64,000 nucleotides of DNA from Lates calcarifer (Eukaryota; Chordata; Actinopteri; Centropomidae). A model generated the notes under the pieces. That model was not told the DNA's origin, did no database searches, and was given only the letters and a program-made list of their open reading frames with translations. The DNA lies in NCBI RefSeq assembly GCF_001640805.2, contig NC_066845.1:19284307-19348306 (forward strand), written 5' to 3'. This document shows positions 34,601-43,126 of this stretch, one piece after another (the first letter of the stretch is position 1; each line of letters opens with the position of its first letter). The translations under genes and the position numbers were made by a program.

Positions 34601-35156
34601 TACTGTTCAAGTGTCCAGTAAGCCATGACAGTGGGACAGTGGCAGATAGGTCTTACGGTCATTGGCCACGTAGTTCTATTTCTGCTGAGAAAGAAGATTT
34701 GATTTTTTTTTTCATAAATAGACAGAAACCTATGTATGTGGATACACATAGATGCGCCAACTTTATTAAACTTCATGTGGAGAGAGCAATGAGACTGCAT
34801 GTAATGAGCGTAATTATTTGGTCATTTAACAAAGTGGTGTACCGTTGCTTATGGCACTTACGCCTTATACTTCACATCCTGGCACGGCACACAGGTCATG
34901 ATAATTACGGTTGATGACGGAGTGAGAGTTGACGTGGAAACATCACTGCCTTCCTTCATACATGCTAATGGCCGTGCTACAAGCTTGACCTCTGTTTTCC
35001 CTTTCTCGCAACTAGGAAACACTTTCAAATGCCCCGCAATAATTCGCCCAGTGTCAATGAAACAAACCCAGTCGAGTGTTTTACACCAGTACTCACTTTA
35101 TTCGCTTGGCCATCATGGAGTTCACAGTAATTAGCCAGCAGACTTGAGGCTAACAT
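10471..35156 (-). CDS. hk2: Hexokinase-2, complete 18-exon gene
   Basis: Encodes a ~916-aa double hexokinase that phosphorylates glucose to glucose-6-phosphate with ATP. HK2 family members bind the outer mitochondrial membrane through a hydrophobic N-terminus, and the first 20 residues here ([16 protein letters not shown]...) fit that. Each half carries a DLGG phosphate loop, [33 protein letters not shown] with the catalytic Asp (about residues 208 and 655), [10 protein letters not shown] and DGSGKGAA, so both halves look catalytic, as in HK2. Exons 9 and 17 ([31 protein letters not shown]) read closer to HK2 than to HK1 or HKDC1 as I recall them. Exons, 5' to 3': 35097-35156, 32973-33135, 31513-31661, 31185-31304, 30318-30413, 29104-29203, 26345-26528, 23341-23495, 20234-20465, 18617-18921, 18359-18507, 18156-18275, 15988-16083, 15496-15595, 15206-15389, 13750-13905, 11082-11318, 10471-10615. 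Odd points: the exon 8/9 junction and the phosphate-loop substitutions. Hexokinase is near certain; the HK2 paralogue call is strong. Confidence 0.95.
11082..11318 (-). CDS. hk2: hk2 exon 17
   Basis: 237 nt, one codon longer than the usual 234; the extra residue falls in [11 protein letters not shown]. It encodes [20 protein letters not shown] and [15 protein letters not shown]. Donor CA|GTAAGT. Confidence 0.95.
12038..12099. repeat. Perfect 22-bp inverted repeat (hairpin) in hk2 intron 16
   Basis: Arms 12038-12059 and 12078-12099 are exact reverse complements (core CAAGCACACCTGATGCAAC) around an 18-nt loop. It lies in AT-rich sequence of unknown repeat origin (about 12000-12320) in front of a Tc1 relic. 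Confidence 0.85.
12340..12790 (-). mobile_element. Tc1-like relic in hk2 intron 16
   Basis: Read on the minus strand, the sequence from about 12780 runs through the transposase start region (ATGGCAAGAACCACTTCACG) into decayed N-terminal coding sequence. It is the same family as the relic at 20740-22150, in opposite orientation. Confidence 0.7.
13750..13905 (-). CDS. hk2: hk2 exon 16
   Basis: 156 nt. It encodes [20 protein letters not shown], then [20 protein letters not shown] and KFLSQIE. Its donor AA|GTGAGT is canonical, unlike the paralogous exon 8 donor. Confidence 0.96.
13906..15205. other. hk2 intron 15, no element defined
   Basis: T-rich tract near 14660-14710 and an A-rich end (AATAAA repeats at 14806-14846) that could be the tail of an old retroelement. 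No conserved protein was seen in the sizeable frames here. Confidence 0.3.
15206..15389 (-). CDS. hk2: hk2 exon 15
   Basis: 184 nt. It encodes [18 protein letters not shown], then [16 protein letters not shown] and NNPGKQR. The glucose-binding Glu of EWGAFGD is present. Donor AG|GTACTG. Confidence 0.96.
15496..15595 (-). CDS. hk2: hk2 exon 14, C-half catalytic Asp
   Basis: 100 nt. It encodes [20 protein letters not shown] and on to SKCEVGLIV. The VVND Asp (about residue 655) is the C-half catalytic base. Donor G|GTAAGT. Confidence 0.97.
15988..16083 (-). CDS. hk2: hk2 exon 13
   Basis: 96 nt, phase 0. It encodes [20 protein letters not shown] and the residues up to AVSRRQ, the C-half TKGFKA motif. 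Donor CAG|GTCAGT. Confidence 0.96.
16938..17845. mobile_element. hAT-type element A, second copy, in hk2 intron 12
   Basis: About 900 bp. The right 330 bp (17515-17845, ending ATCATTCAGCCCTA) closely matches 3160-3240 plus 4290-4528 of element A. The left end begins TAGGGATTTGAAAT. No matching 8-bp duplication was found, so one end is probably eroded. Noncoding. Confidence 0.65.
18156..18275 (-). CDS. hk2: hk2 exon 12
   Basis: 120 nt, phase 0. It encodes [20 protein letters not shown], then [19 protein letters not shown]. Separated from exon 11 by an intron of only 83 nt. Confidence 0.96.
18359..18507 (-). CDS. hk2: hk2 exon 11, C-half phosphate loop
   Basis: 149 nt. It encodes [20 protein letters not shown] and on to [11 protein letters not shown]. 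The usual GGTNF motif reads GGSSF, so both the Thr and the Asn positions are replaced by Ser. Donor GAG|GTAATC. Confidence 0.96.
18617..18921 (-). CDS. hk2: hk2 exon 10, junction of the two halves
   Basis: 305 nt, the standard length. It closes the N-half ([20 protein letters not shown], the adenosine-binding GSGKGAA motif), passes through the connecting helix ([19 protein letters not shown]), and opens the C-half with [15 protein letters not shown]. Acceptor CTAG, donor G|GTAACT. Confidence 0.96.
19202..19429. mobile_element. 228-bp hAT-type MITE in hk2 intron 9
   Basis: Ends TTAGGGATGGGCAT and, inverted, TTAGGGTTGGGCAT. Flanked by a perfect 8-bp duplication GTATTATT (19194-19201 and 19430-19437). 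Confidence 0.8.
20234..20465 (-). CDS. hk2: hk2 exon 9
   Basis: Encodes [20 protein letters not shown], then [20 protein letters not shown] and [15 protein letters not shown]. The stretch around [12 protein letters not shown] is strongly HK2-like. Here 232 nt with the acceptor ACAGAG|ACAAGG. The classical 234-nt exon would start at 20467 and needs a non-GT donor upstream. Donor GA|GTAAGT. Confidence 0.88.
20740..22150 (+). mobile_element. Tc1-like relic in hk2 intron 8, split by a hAT element
   Basis: The 5' part (20755-20948: 'CCACCTTTTGCTTTGATGAC', 'AGGTAGGGTTGGAACACAGT') resumes at 21973 with the transposase start (ATGGCAAGAACCACTTGA, where TGA replaces a sense codon) and decayed N-terminal coding sequence to about 22140. 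The C-terminal half is missing. Confidence 0.7.
20957..21964. mobile_element. 1008-bp hAT-type element inside the Tc1 relic
   Basis: Terminal inverted repeats TAGGGGTGTAAA / TTTACACCCCTA. Flanked by an 8-bp duplication with one mismatch (GTGAATAG 20949-20956, GTGAACAG 21965-21972). A 96-codon minus-strand frame at 21609-21899 shows no recognisable transposase motif. Confidence 0.85.
22875..23135. repeat. Dispersed teleost repeat in hk2 intron 8
   Basis: Begins GGTAAATGGACTGCACTTAT and ends with ACTGACCTTCTGATTAGTGG and CTCCTGAGCCACAGCC. The whole block is familiar as a very common fish interspersed repeat; I cannot place its class. Confidence 0.6.
23341..23495 (-). CDS. hk2: hk2 exon 8 (unusual 3' boundary)
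   Basis: Encodes [20 protein letters not shown] through KCIYAIE. The family length is 156 nt, but that endpoint would leave TG as the donor dinucleotide. The only usable GT gives 155 nt (GAGA|GTGACA). Paired with an acceptor two bases further into exon 9 it restores the frame with one fewer residue. The exon itself is certain; the last base is not. Confidence 0.85.
23572..24561. mobile_element. 990-bp hAT-type element in hk2 intron 7
   Basis: Ends TAGGGCTGCACA and TTTTTCAACCCTA. Flanked by an 8-bp duplication with one mismatch (GTGTCTTC 23564-23571, GTGTCTAC 24562-24569). A second dispersed repeat (CATATAGCGCCAAATCACAA to AAGAGGCAGAAACCTCGAG, about 23876-24085) lies inside it. No transposase. 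Confidence 0.75.
24570..26344. other. Remainder of hk2 intron 7
   Basis: AT-rich with an A15 tract near 25102. No gene, RNA or bounded repeat recognised. Confidence 0.4.
26345..26528 (-). CDS. hk2: hk2 exon 7
   Basis: 184 nt, the standard length. It encodes [12 protein letters not shown], then [16 protein letters not shown] and [12 protein letters not shown]. The glucose-binding Glu of EWGAFGD is intact. Confidence 0.96.
26529..29103. other. hk2 intron 6
   Basis: 2.6 kb. No conserved reading frame or recognisable element. It includes a short A-rich run at about 27927 and pyrimidine-rich DNA at 28180-28220 (minus-strand purine run). Confidence 0.4.
29104..29203 (-). CDS. hk2: hk2 exon 6, N-half catalytic Asp
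   Basis: 100 nt. It encodes [20 protein letters not shown] and on to CEIGLIV. The Asp of VVND (about residue 208) is the catalytic base of the N-terminal half. Acceptor TTGCAG, donor G|GTGAGT. Confidence 0.97.
29925..30290. repeat. Dispersed fish repeat with DR1 motif, hk2 intron 5
   Basis: The block containing GGCCTTGACCTTTGACCT and GAACTTTGGCACTAAATTAG resembles a repeat seen in many fish loci ('...accttgacctttgacc...caagtgaa...'). Boundaries are approximate. It contains a perfect DR1 at 30208-30220. Confidence 0.45.
30318..30413 (-). CDS. hk2: hk2 exon 5
   Basis: 96 nt, phase 0. It encodes [20 protein letters not shown] and the following residues, including the TKGFKA substrate-contact motif. 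Donor GGG|GTAAGT. Confidence 0.96.
31185..31304 (-). CDS. hk2: hk2 exon 4
   Basis: 120 nt, phase 0 at both ends. It encodes [17 protein letters not shown], then [20 protein letters not shown] with the glucose-binding LGFTFSFP stretch. The LPLGF form matches HK2 rather than the LPVGF I recall for HK1. Confidence 0.96.
31513..31661 (-). CDS. hk2: hk2 exon 3, N-half phosphate loop
   Basis: 149 nt, the standard length. It encodes [20 protein letters not shown], the N-half glucose/ATP phosphate-1 motif. The usual Thr of GGTNF is Ser here. Donor GAG|GTAAGG. Confidence 0.96.
31662..32972. other. hk2 intron 2
   Basis: AT-rich; no element or conserved frame recognised. Confidence 0.4.
32973..33135 (-). 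CDS. hk2: hk2 exon 2
   Basis: 163 nt, the standard hexokinase exon 2 length. It encodes [12 protein letters not shown]... through [14 protein letters not shown]. Acceptor GTAG, donor G|GTAATA; it ends one base into a codon. Confidence 0.96.
33136..35096. other. hk2 intron 1
   Basis: 2.0 kb. No coding sequence recognised. An ACGTG core at 34932-34936 is within 0.25 kb of exon 1 and could belong to promoter-proximal regulation. Confidence 0.35.
35097..35156 (-). CDS. hk2: hk2 exon 1, mitochondrial-binding N-terminus
   Basis: Twenty codons from an ATG with A at -3, ending at a GTGAGT donor. The peptide opens M-L-A-S-S-L-L-A, which aligns with the hydrophobic outer-mitochondrial-membrane anchor of HK2/HK1. 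It is one codon shorter than the usual 63-nt exon. The next exon begins V-D-K-Y, joining in frame as K-VDKY. Confidence 0.93.
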
Positions 35157-35364
35157 CGTAAGTTATTGGTTTGTGACGACTTGACGCCCTGCCCGTCCTT
35201 CTACTTTAGATTTCCACAAATTCTACAAAGAAGGCTTCTTGAAATGATGTTGATGTTTTCCCGCCACTCGTTTTTCTTGCCTGCAATTTTAAAGTTACAA
35301 CTTTCGGTAAAAAACGAAGTCGTTTTGTTTAGAAACTTCCAGCTTCCTTGATTTGGTAGATGGT

Positions 35365-35400
35365 TGACGTCATCTTGAGTTCGTGGTTCTGATTGGCTGC
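35365..35400 (-). promoter_or_regulatory. hk2 proximal promoter: CRE and CCAAT box
   Basis: A full palindromic cAMP response element TGACGTCA sits at 35365-35372. A CCAAT box (minus strand) lies at 35392-35396, 19 bp further upstream. Both are about 210-240 bp upstream of the hk2 ATG. A GCGTG core (hypoxia-element type) is at 35413-35417 and a TTTTCCCGCC (E2F-like) at 35256-35265. The mammalian HK2 promoter is known to use a CRE with nearby CCAAT/Y boxes. No TATA box was seen. Confidence 0.6.
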
Positions 35401-35519
35401 AGAGAAGTCGCGGCGTGGTATCTTTTTCCTGTAGGCTGGACAGAGTACCGTACAACAGCCACGGAACAACTTCCTCCTCTGTACTGTCTCCCTTAAACTT
35501 TTTAGCACACAATTTGCCA

Positions 35520-37470
35520 TTATATTCCAGTACTATTCTTAAGTACAGCTTTGAAGCACTGGTACTGTACTTGAATGTGGCAATTTTATGCTTATACCCT
35601 ACTTTTCTACACTCACATTCAGTTTACTATTGAGCTTTATACCCAACTAAATGTATAGATATGCAGATTATGATCTTGCATACAAGATATATGATCTGCT
35701 TGCAAAATAGGATGCATTGTTGATTAAAACACCCAACAGCATCTAAACAGATTAAGTAAAACATTTGAACCAACACTGGTTTGCAACATTACATGTTAAG
35801 TTGTTCCTGTTATAGTATTTCACACATGGATATTTTAAGTTTAAGGAGACATGGCCACTCTTATTCTCCTTCATGTAAGAGATGATATTCCTCAAACTTG
35901 CTCATGGCACCTGGGGCAGCTTGTGACCAAAGCCTCTATGATTACCTACTAAAAAGGAACAGTTGAAGCAGAAACTCCTCGTTAACACAGCATTCATGCT
36001 GCCAGTCACCCTTGTCTGCACACTTGAAATCGTGGCAGGACACCCATCACGGGAAAATGATCCAGGTATCATATGAATAACTATTTTTAGCCCAACCTTT
36101 AAAGTTATGTTTGAATGACAGGGGGTGGCAGTAATCTAAAAGAAAACAGAGAGGCTGGAGAGGGAGGGGGAGCCGGTGGAGACTGGCTGGGGGCTTGGAG
36201 GTACATGAGGTGATGAAGGGGGGTGATGGTGTAGAACGCCAGAGGCCTAAAGGTGAATGGCAGAGGAAGCTCTGTACCACACAAGTACAATATTATTGTG
36301 AGTATAAGTAAATCACTAGAGAAAATAACTCTAATATTCTGAGCAGTCAAGGTCTAGATACTACATGGATAGCTGAACAATATGGCAACAAGTAGATGAA
36401 AAGCAGGGTTCTTATACTGCAGATGACGATGAGCAATGAGGAGCTGGTGAGCAGGGAGCCAGGTGATCACCGCTGTGCCATCCCTCACACACACACACTG
36501 ACAGACAGACAGAGGGGAGGACCGGAAAGAGAGAGAGAGAGAGAGAGAGCGAGAGTAGGAGACACTAAGGAAAATAGGAGTCACTGGGAGGAGCTGTGAC
36601 ACAATCATGAGTAAGAAGTGATGAAATACTGAATGTCACTTGGTTTACAAAAATCACTCTACTGAGGTGACAGTTTGGTCTCTAATAAAATGCACATCAA
36701 TTCAAGAGGACATCGAAATAAAGCAACACAATGTACTGCAAGTCCTGACCTGTTTAAAGTCTTCATTAACGTACAGTTAATAGTTGCTGCTATACAGTCC
36801 TTGAATAAAGAATCACTTCCATGATGTTGCAGTGTTTAAAAGTGAAGCCAATTTTTGACCAAGACTGGCCTTCAGCAAAACCAAAAACTCCATGGCATAT
36901 GGGAGTTCTGACTTGTAATAAGGGATGGGCCTCAGCCAATTGAACAAATGGCTCAATTAAAAACAAGTTTAATGCTGAAAAGTAAGTGAAACAGGATTCT
37001 TTGAGTCTGAGATGCACTCAATGGCAAACTTACATAATATGTGATGTAATGTAGGTGTTTTAGGTCTTTCATCAAACACTTTCACGCAGGCAACCCAGCC
37101 AGGAAGGATCACACCCATCTCATCTCTGACTGTTTAAGATGTCTGGGCTTCTTCCTGTGTAGCTCTTCAACCTGATCTACTCAGGAGCACATTTGCTTTG
37201 AGTTTTCTGACAATTTGGTCACAGTGGTCTCAGTGATGTGAGATATAGCGACCAGTGAGTCACTGATTAGGGCTGCTCTTGTGAGAGCAAAGTGCTTCCA
37301 AGGTGAGCTGTTGAAATACTGATGGGCTGTTGATGATAGCCTTTGCACAGCAGCTGAGGATAAAGGTACTGTGACATTACCTTTCAGTTTAATGAAAGTG
37401 CTCTGCACATGTCCAAGAAAAACAATGTTTTGTAAAGTTTCAAATGTGGGTGATAAATAAATATTCATCA
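35520..37470. other. hk2-figla spacer, left part
   Basis: No gene recognised. Microsatellites: (AC)n at 36486-36498 and (GA)n at 36527-36554. A 96-codon minus-strand frame at 37181-37471 has no motif I can assign. Confidence 0.4.
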
Positions 37471-37700
37471 TTCATTCATCAAGTTTGCGGACGACACGAC
37501 CGTGGTGGGTCTCATCAGCAACAGGGAGCAAGGTGAGCCGCCTGGCCATGTGGTGCAAGGACAACAATCTCTCTCTGAACGTGGAGAGGACAAAGGAGAT
37601 TGTTGTGGCCTTCAGGAGAGTGCACCATCGAGAGCATCCTGACCAGCTGCATCACTGTGTGCACACTAGAAATACAATGTGTAACACAATGTGTAAGTGA
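37471..37700 (+). mobile_element. Non-LTR retrotransposon reverse transcriptase fragment
   Basis: The plus strand reads KFADDTTVVGLISN (catalytic FADD box). A frame change and deletion follow, then RLAMWCKDNNLSLNVERTKE and IVVAFRR, and finally ESILTSCITV in another frame. This order is typical of L2/CR1-group LINE reverse transcriptases. Badly truncated. Confidence 0.75.
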
Positions 37701-38049
37701 GCCTAATGTCTGAATGAGCTCATTTACTCATTTATTCAGTCAAAGTTCAATAAAGGTGATTTCTGACTGGCAAGCCTAATGGAGACAGCTGGAGGTCATA
37801 GCAAAACAGGAAATGCATGCTTGAATTAGTCTGCTTTCTTAGAGGTGAAATGTGAAACAGGGCAAATATTTGCAGGACTCTTGTGTAATGTGACTGCATC
37901 TGTTCCAGGATGTTCCAGGATGATGGCATGACGGCACTCTGCCTCATGCCTGGAGGTTGGACATATTCAGCGACACATTGCACAAAGCCAAGGTAAAGAA
38001 CATGAATTACTGTAGTTCTTCCTGCGAGACCCCCCCCCATACTGTTACT

Positions 38050-38790
38050 ATCAGGTTGATGTCATCCACTTTAGACTTGGTCAGGAAAGCCTGTGAAAAT
38101 TTGGATGTTCCCTTGAGGGGCGCGTCTGTGGCGCCATGGTGAATTTTGATGCTTCGCCATTAACCAGGAAGTTGAAGTAACTCATGCATACTTTGTCTGA
38201 TCTGCCCCAAATTTCACAGGTTTGACAACAGACCTGTCCTGAACACATCTACATTCAAATATACAGAGATTATCATAGCACCACTTAGTAGAAACAGGAA
38301 ATGATGTGTCTAAGTAGGTTGATCTGATTGACCTCAAATGTGGTCAGACAAGCATTAAGATGGTGCTGAATTGTGAGGAGTGTGATTCTGCATGGGACAC
38401 CCTTACTGTGTCACCATGGCGAATTTCGATGCTTCGCCGTTAAACAGGAAGTTGTTGTAACTTCTGCATGCACTATCCAATCTGCCCCAAACTTCACATG
38501 TTTACTAACTGTCATGGCCTGAACACAACTACATGCCAATATTCAGGTATACTCATAATGCCACCTGATGGCAACAGGAAATTATGTATTTTATCTAAGT
38601 AGGTTGGTCTCATTCACCTCAAATGTGGTCAGACAAGTATTAAAATTATAATGGTGCTTAACTGTGAGCCTTCATGGGACGCCCTTGCTGTGTCACCATG
38701 GCAAATTTCGATCCTTCGCCATTAAAAAAGAAGTTGTAACTCCCGCATGCACTGTCTAATCTGCCCCAAATTTGACATTTTTGCTAAGTG
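38050..38790. repeat. ~281-bp tandem repeat, about 2.5 copies
   Basis: The anchor CACCATGGCGAATTTCGATG (with variants) recurs at 38132, 38412 and 38694, giving steps of about 280-282 bp. Each unit also carries ATCTGCCCCAAATTTCACA and AATGTGGTCAGACAAGCATTA forms. Copies differ by a few percent to about 15%. No reading frame runs through. Confidence 0.85.
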
Positions 38791-38969
38791 TAAGCACAAT
38801 TGCAAAGCTTAGTACAGTCTTTGGACACAACTGCAGCATTTGTGCACCTTTTCTTGTGAACATAGTGAGCCCATCCAGCTCAATAGCCATGTTTCAGTGT
38901 AAACAAAGCAGCAGCAGCTCTTCATTTCAGCCCCATTGTCTGTGCTCTCTGAACAATGCAGTGAATGTA

Positions 38970-39910
38970 CAGTTGCAAGAAAAAGTATGATCCTTTTGGA
39001 ATTTCATGGTTTTCTGCATTAATTTGTCATAAAATGTGATCTGATCATCATCTAAATCAAGGGTATTGACATGTGCCTAAAATAATAACGCAAATTTTTT
39101 TATGAATCCTTGGAATTAATAGCTGGTTGGTTCATCAGTCCACAAAACATTTTGCCAATACCGCTTTGGAGTGTCAATGTGCTCTTTCACAAACTTCAGC
39201 CATGCAGCAATGTTCTTTTTAGTAAGCAGCGGCTTCCTTCATGGTGTCCTGCCATAGACACCCTGCTTGTTCAATGTTTTACATACTGTAGACTCATGAA
39301 CACAGATGTTAGCCAGCTCCAATGATACCTTCAAATCTTTGGCTGTCACTCGGGGTTGCTTCTTTACCTTATTGATGAGTCTTCGTTGCACTCTTGGGGT
39401 CATTTTGACTGGGCGCCCACTTCTCGTTAGAGTAGTCAAAGTGTCTCCATTTGTAGATTGTTTGCCTAACTGTAGACTGGTGAATTTCTCAAGTCTTTGA
39501 AATTGCTTTATAACCCTTTCCAGCTTTATGTAAATCAACAATTCTTGATCGTAGGTCCTCTGAAAACTTTTTGGTGAGGCATGGCTCACATAAGCATATT
39601 CTTCTTGTGCAGAGCAAAGTCAAAAAGTTTGAGTGGTTTTTATCAGTCAAAATATGCTAACACTGACTCCAATTAGCTTCTTTGAGGTCATTAATTCAAG
39701 GGTTCATATACTTTTTCCACTAGCACTATGAGGTTTTTATGGTTGCTCTCAATAAAAACATGAAAGGTCAGAATTTTTTGTGTTATTATTTTAGGCACAT
39801 TATTTTTGCCAATACCCTTGACTTAGATGAATATCAGATCACATTTTATGACAAATTAATGCAGAAAACCATGGAATTCCAAAGGGATCACATACTTTTT
39901 CTTGCAACTG
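38970..39910 (-). mobile_element. Tc1-like transposon, internally deleted, with long inverted ends
   Basis: Starts after TA at 38968 with CAGTTGCAAGAAAAAGTATG and ends with the inverse before TA at 39911-39912. The inverted ends pair over roughly 120 bp. The minus strand at 39239-39589 encodes the N-terminal DNA-binding part of a Tc1 transposase (RSGRPVKMTPRVQRRLINKV, ELANICVHESTVCKTLNKQG). The catalytic half is missing. Confidence 0.85.
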
Positions 39911-40854
39911 TATTAGTGCTACATTAAAGGGTTTCTAGAGTTGTATAATGATTATACAAGAGTTTTGCAAAGACAACCTCTCTCTTACTCATTCAAACTG
40001 AATAGAAAGATGTTCAGAGGGGAAAACACAGGGATGCTTTGTGAAAGGACCAATTGTTACACTATCTGAAAGGTGTATTTTATTTCTCAGGGGTAGGAAA
40101 GACAGTCTACTGTTTATGGATCTGGGGTTTAATTTAGAAAAGTGTATGTTCAACTTACTGAAAAGATGAGGAAGCAGTGAATAACAGAACTCAAACAAAT
40201 CATGTGAATGGTAAAATCTGAGTTACTGAAATGATGAAATTCAGTTACTTCAGTTTGTCAGTACAATGTCAGTTGCCATGGAATGGGTTTAATTACATTT
40301 AGGGAACTTACACTACTGGGTGAAGGTTTTGGAAATGCATGGTCATGCTTAAAGGGGAACTCTACCATTTCACACATTAAAATCTGTTTATAGGTGTTGG
40401 GATCTACTACTGTATAAAGCTTTCTGTGGCTACAGAAAGAACTGTGTGAAATCTGATAAATGTCCTCATGTGATGTCACTTGAGTCATTGTCTTTTGGTT
40501 CTGAGGACTACAATATTGGAGATGAGCAAAATCTGAGGATGTGGAGTAAGAAAGAAGTGAGTTTACCAGACCTCTGTAGCCAACTCTTCATCTCTTTTTC
40601 AGGATAGCAACTCAATGCTATTTCAGGTGTTCCACTGGTCACTGGTTGAGTTGCACTGCATGTTCAAACTATTCCATAGTTAAATTCCACAAACTAAAAC
40701 ACAAATCTTCTTTTTGTTTTACGCACATACAAAGATTTGAAGTTTAGGTTTCCCCTTAAATTCTAACCCCCTTCCCTCCCTTTGAATAATTTCTGAATGT
40801 TACCTTGTAACAAATTATTTTTTGCAGATTGAAATGCCACTAGATCCATTAATT

Positions 40855-41480
40855 TTAGTAATTCTGACTGTAAGAATAGTGAGCTAGTATGATCTTGTTA
40901 TCCAGCCTTATGAATGTATCATATTGCTCTCTTTTGAAGTATGAATGTAACCTAGTTTTATAATTATTGCCCCAAACCTCTGCACAGTAAGTGAGATATG
41001 GAAGAACTAGTGAACAGTATAGAATGTGTAGTGCTCTGTGATCCAAAACCTGTTTTGCTCTGTTAAGTACTGCAAAGCTCTTTGAAACTTGTTTTTGAAC
41101 ATGATTAATGTGAGATTTCCAATTAATTTGATTGTCCATTATCACCCCAAGAATTCTGATTTCCTGTACTTTTCCAATATCCATGCCATCAAATGAAACT
41201 TTTATCTGGATATCACCTCTCCAGTTACCAAAATACATAATTTTTGTCTTACTCATGTTTCATGATAATTTCTTAACAGTGAAATTCTTACTTTACTCAA
41301 TTCTGTCATAACATCAAGCATTAGTTTTTGTACATCAGTACCAGTGCAAAAAAGATTTGTGCCGTCAGCAAATAAAACCAATTTTAATACTTTTGATACT
41401 TGGCACAATACTTAATGTAGAGAATAAATAATTTAGGTCACAACACTGACCCCTGGGGGACACCACAAGTAATGCTCAAA
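40855..41480 (-). mobile_element. Non-LTR retrotransposon reverse transcriptase fragment
   Basis: Minus-strand pieces in order: GVPQGSVL (about 41450-41470), LFADGTNLFCTG (catalytic box, second Asp changed to Gly at 41361-41363), then an intact 133-codon frame at 40855-41256 with LGVIMDNQINWKSHINHV and LYCSLVLPYLTYCAEVWGN. This is the C-terminal part of a LINE reverse transcriptase. Inactive. Confidence 0.85.
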
Positions 41481-41791
41481 CCTTCTGAACAGTAATCATT
41501 CTTTTTTTTTTTATATACAGAAATATTCAGAGTACATGCTGTTTCTGATCCATAGAACATGTTATTTCCTCAACTAAATCTTTCCTTCATTTTCATGAAC
41601 TGAATTAAAAGCATGCTATTTTTGAGAACTGGAGATACTGAGTAACATATTTTTGCAAAAAGCCATTTGGTTTGAATTATCACCATGGCGCTGATAAGCT
41701 AATTAAGGTAATTAAGGCCTCCACAAGATGCTACCTTCTGCATACCAGATCAGCGGCAACTGTCTTTGTACTTGTGACCACTTGTAACCAC

Positions 41792-41795
<4 letters not shown>

Positions 41796-41840
<45 letters not shown>

Positions 41841-41854
41841 GTGTGTGTGTGTGT
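41796..41854. repeat. Compound microsatellite (TA)n-(GT)n
   Basis: About 21 TA units to 41837, then ACAC and about seven GT units. Abuts the left side of the Tc1-like element. Confidence 0.95.
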
Positions 41855-41884
41855 ATAACAAATGTAAGGTTTATGCCACAGCTG

Positions 41885-43094
41885 CCCTAAATTAATAGCA
41901 TTGGTAATTACCAAAATCATTTCTTATGTTTCTGTAATCCATCAAATTCTGTTATCCATGAATTTTCAAATTTACTGTTTTACAAAAAAACTGAAAAAAT
42001 AGTAAAGCGTATTATTATTTGTAGATTAAGATGTCAAATTATAGATATTTACTTGCATTCCTTAACAGAAAAATTTGTTTTAGTGGTTGAATGTTATGCT
42101 TGATTAATTTCTGACTTCTCAGAGAAGCCCAGTAGGCCAGCTCAAATTTGGGTATAAAAAGTTGAATTCAGTTTGGAATTCCTGATTCATGTTCAAGATG
42201 GTAAAGCGTCGAGAGCTCACTGAAAATGAAAGAGTCCGCATTAAAGCACTTCATGATGCTGGATGGTCTCTGAGACAAATAGGGAAAGACAAAGTGTTAT
42301 CACAGTGTTGTCAAGTATGCTTTGGAGTCAACTGCCAAGACTGGTACTTACAAAATGCACCAAGGAAAGGCAGGAAACGAAAGTTAACTGAAGCAGATGT
42401 CAGACACCTCAAGAGTCTGAGAAAGTCTTCAGAATGACCATGAGCAGATGACTGACAGAGCAAGGCTTAAAAGGAAGAATAGCTGCTAAGAAGCCAGTAT
42501 TGAGGCCTGCAAACATCCAGAAACACCTCAGGTTTGCCAGGGAGCACAAACACTGGACTGCTGATGACTGGAAGAAGGTACTCTGGATGGACGAGTCCAA
42601 ATTTGAACTTGTCGGTCAGCATTGTCGTGTTTATGTCCGCAGAAAAGCTGGAGAATGTTTTGAAGCCAGATGCATTGCACCCACAGTGAAACACGGTGGA
42701 GATTCCATTATGGTATGGGGTTCCATTTGTGGAAACGGCGTGAGCAAATTTGTGAAAATCGATGGTATCATGAACAAGAACAGCTACCACCACATCTTAG
42801 TGCATCATGGAATCCCTTTTGGACTGAATCTAATTGGTCGTGGGTACATATACCAGCAAGACAATGACCCCAAGCATACTTCGAAGCTGTGCAGAGCCTA
42901 TTTGACCACAAAAAAGGAATCTGTATCTGTTTTGGTTGTTATGTGTGAAAGAGGACTATTTAGTTGTTTCAGTTTGTTATTTGCCAAATAAATAACAATA
43001 ACATTTTTAGTTTTAAACAAGTATTTGAAAGATTTCTAAAATATTTATGTTTTATATTGTTATGACAGGTGGTCTAATAAATTTGCTAAGCACT

Positions 43095-43097
<3 letters not shown>
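41885..43097 (+). mobile_element. Tc1-like transposon relic just upstream of figla
   Basis: Plus-strand frames 42189-42437 (VKRRELTENERVRIKALHDA, HTH region) and 42500-42991 (WMDESKFELV and YIYQQDNDPKHTS, two catalytic Asp sites) are separated by a frameshift. The C-terminal catalytic region is lost. The right end TTTGCTAAGCACTGTA is present; the left end has been replaced by the microsatellite. Confidence 0.85.

Positions 43098-43125
<28 letters not shown>
43096..43125. repeat. (AC)n microsatellite
   Basis: About 14 AC units directly after the Tc1-like right end and 260 bp upstream of the figla start. Confidence 0.95.

Positions 43126-43126
<1 letters not shown>

Noticed and set aside
37181..37471. 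96-codon minus-strand frame beside a LINE remnant
   Set aside because: Opposite strand to the reverse transcriptase fragment and without reverse transcriptase or endonuclease motifs; left unassigned.
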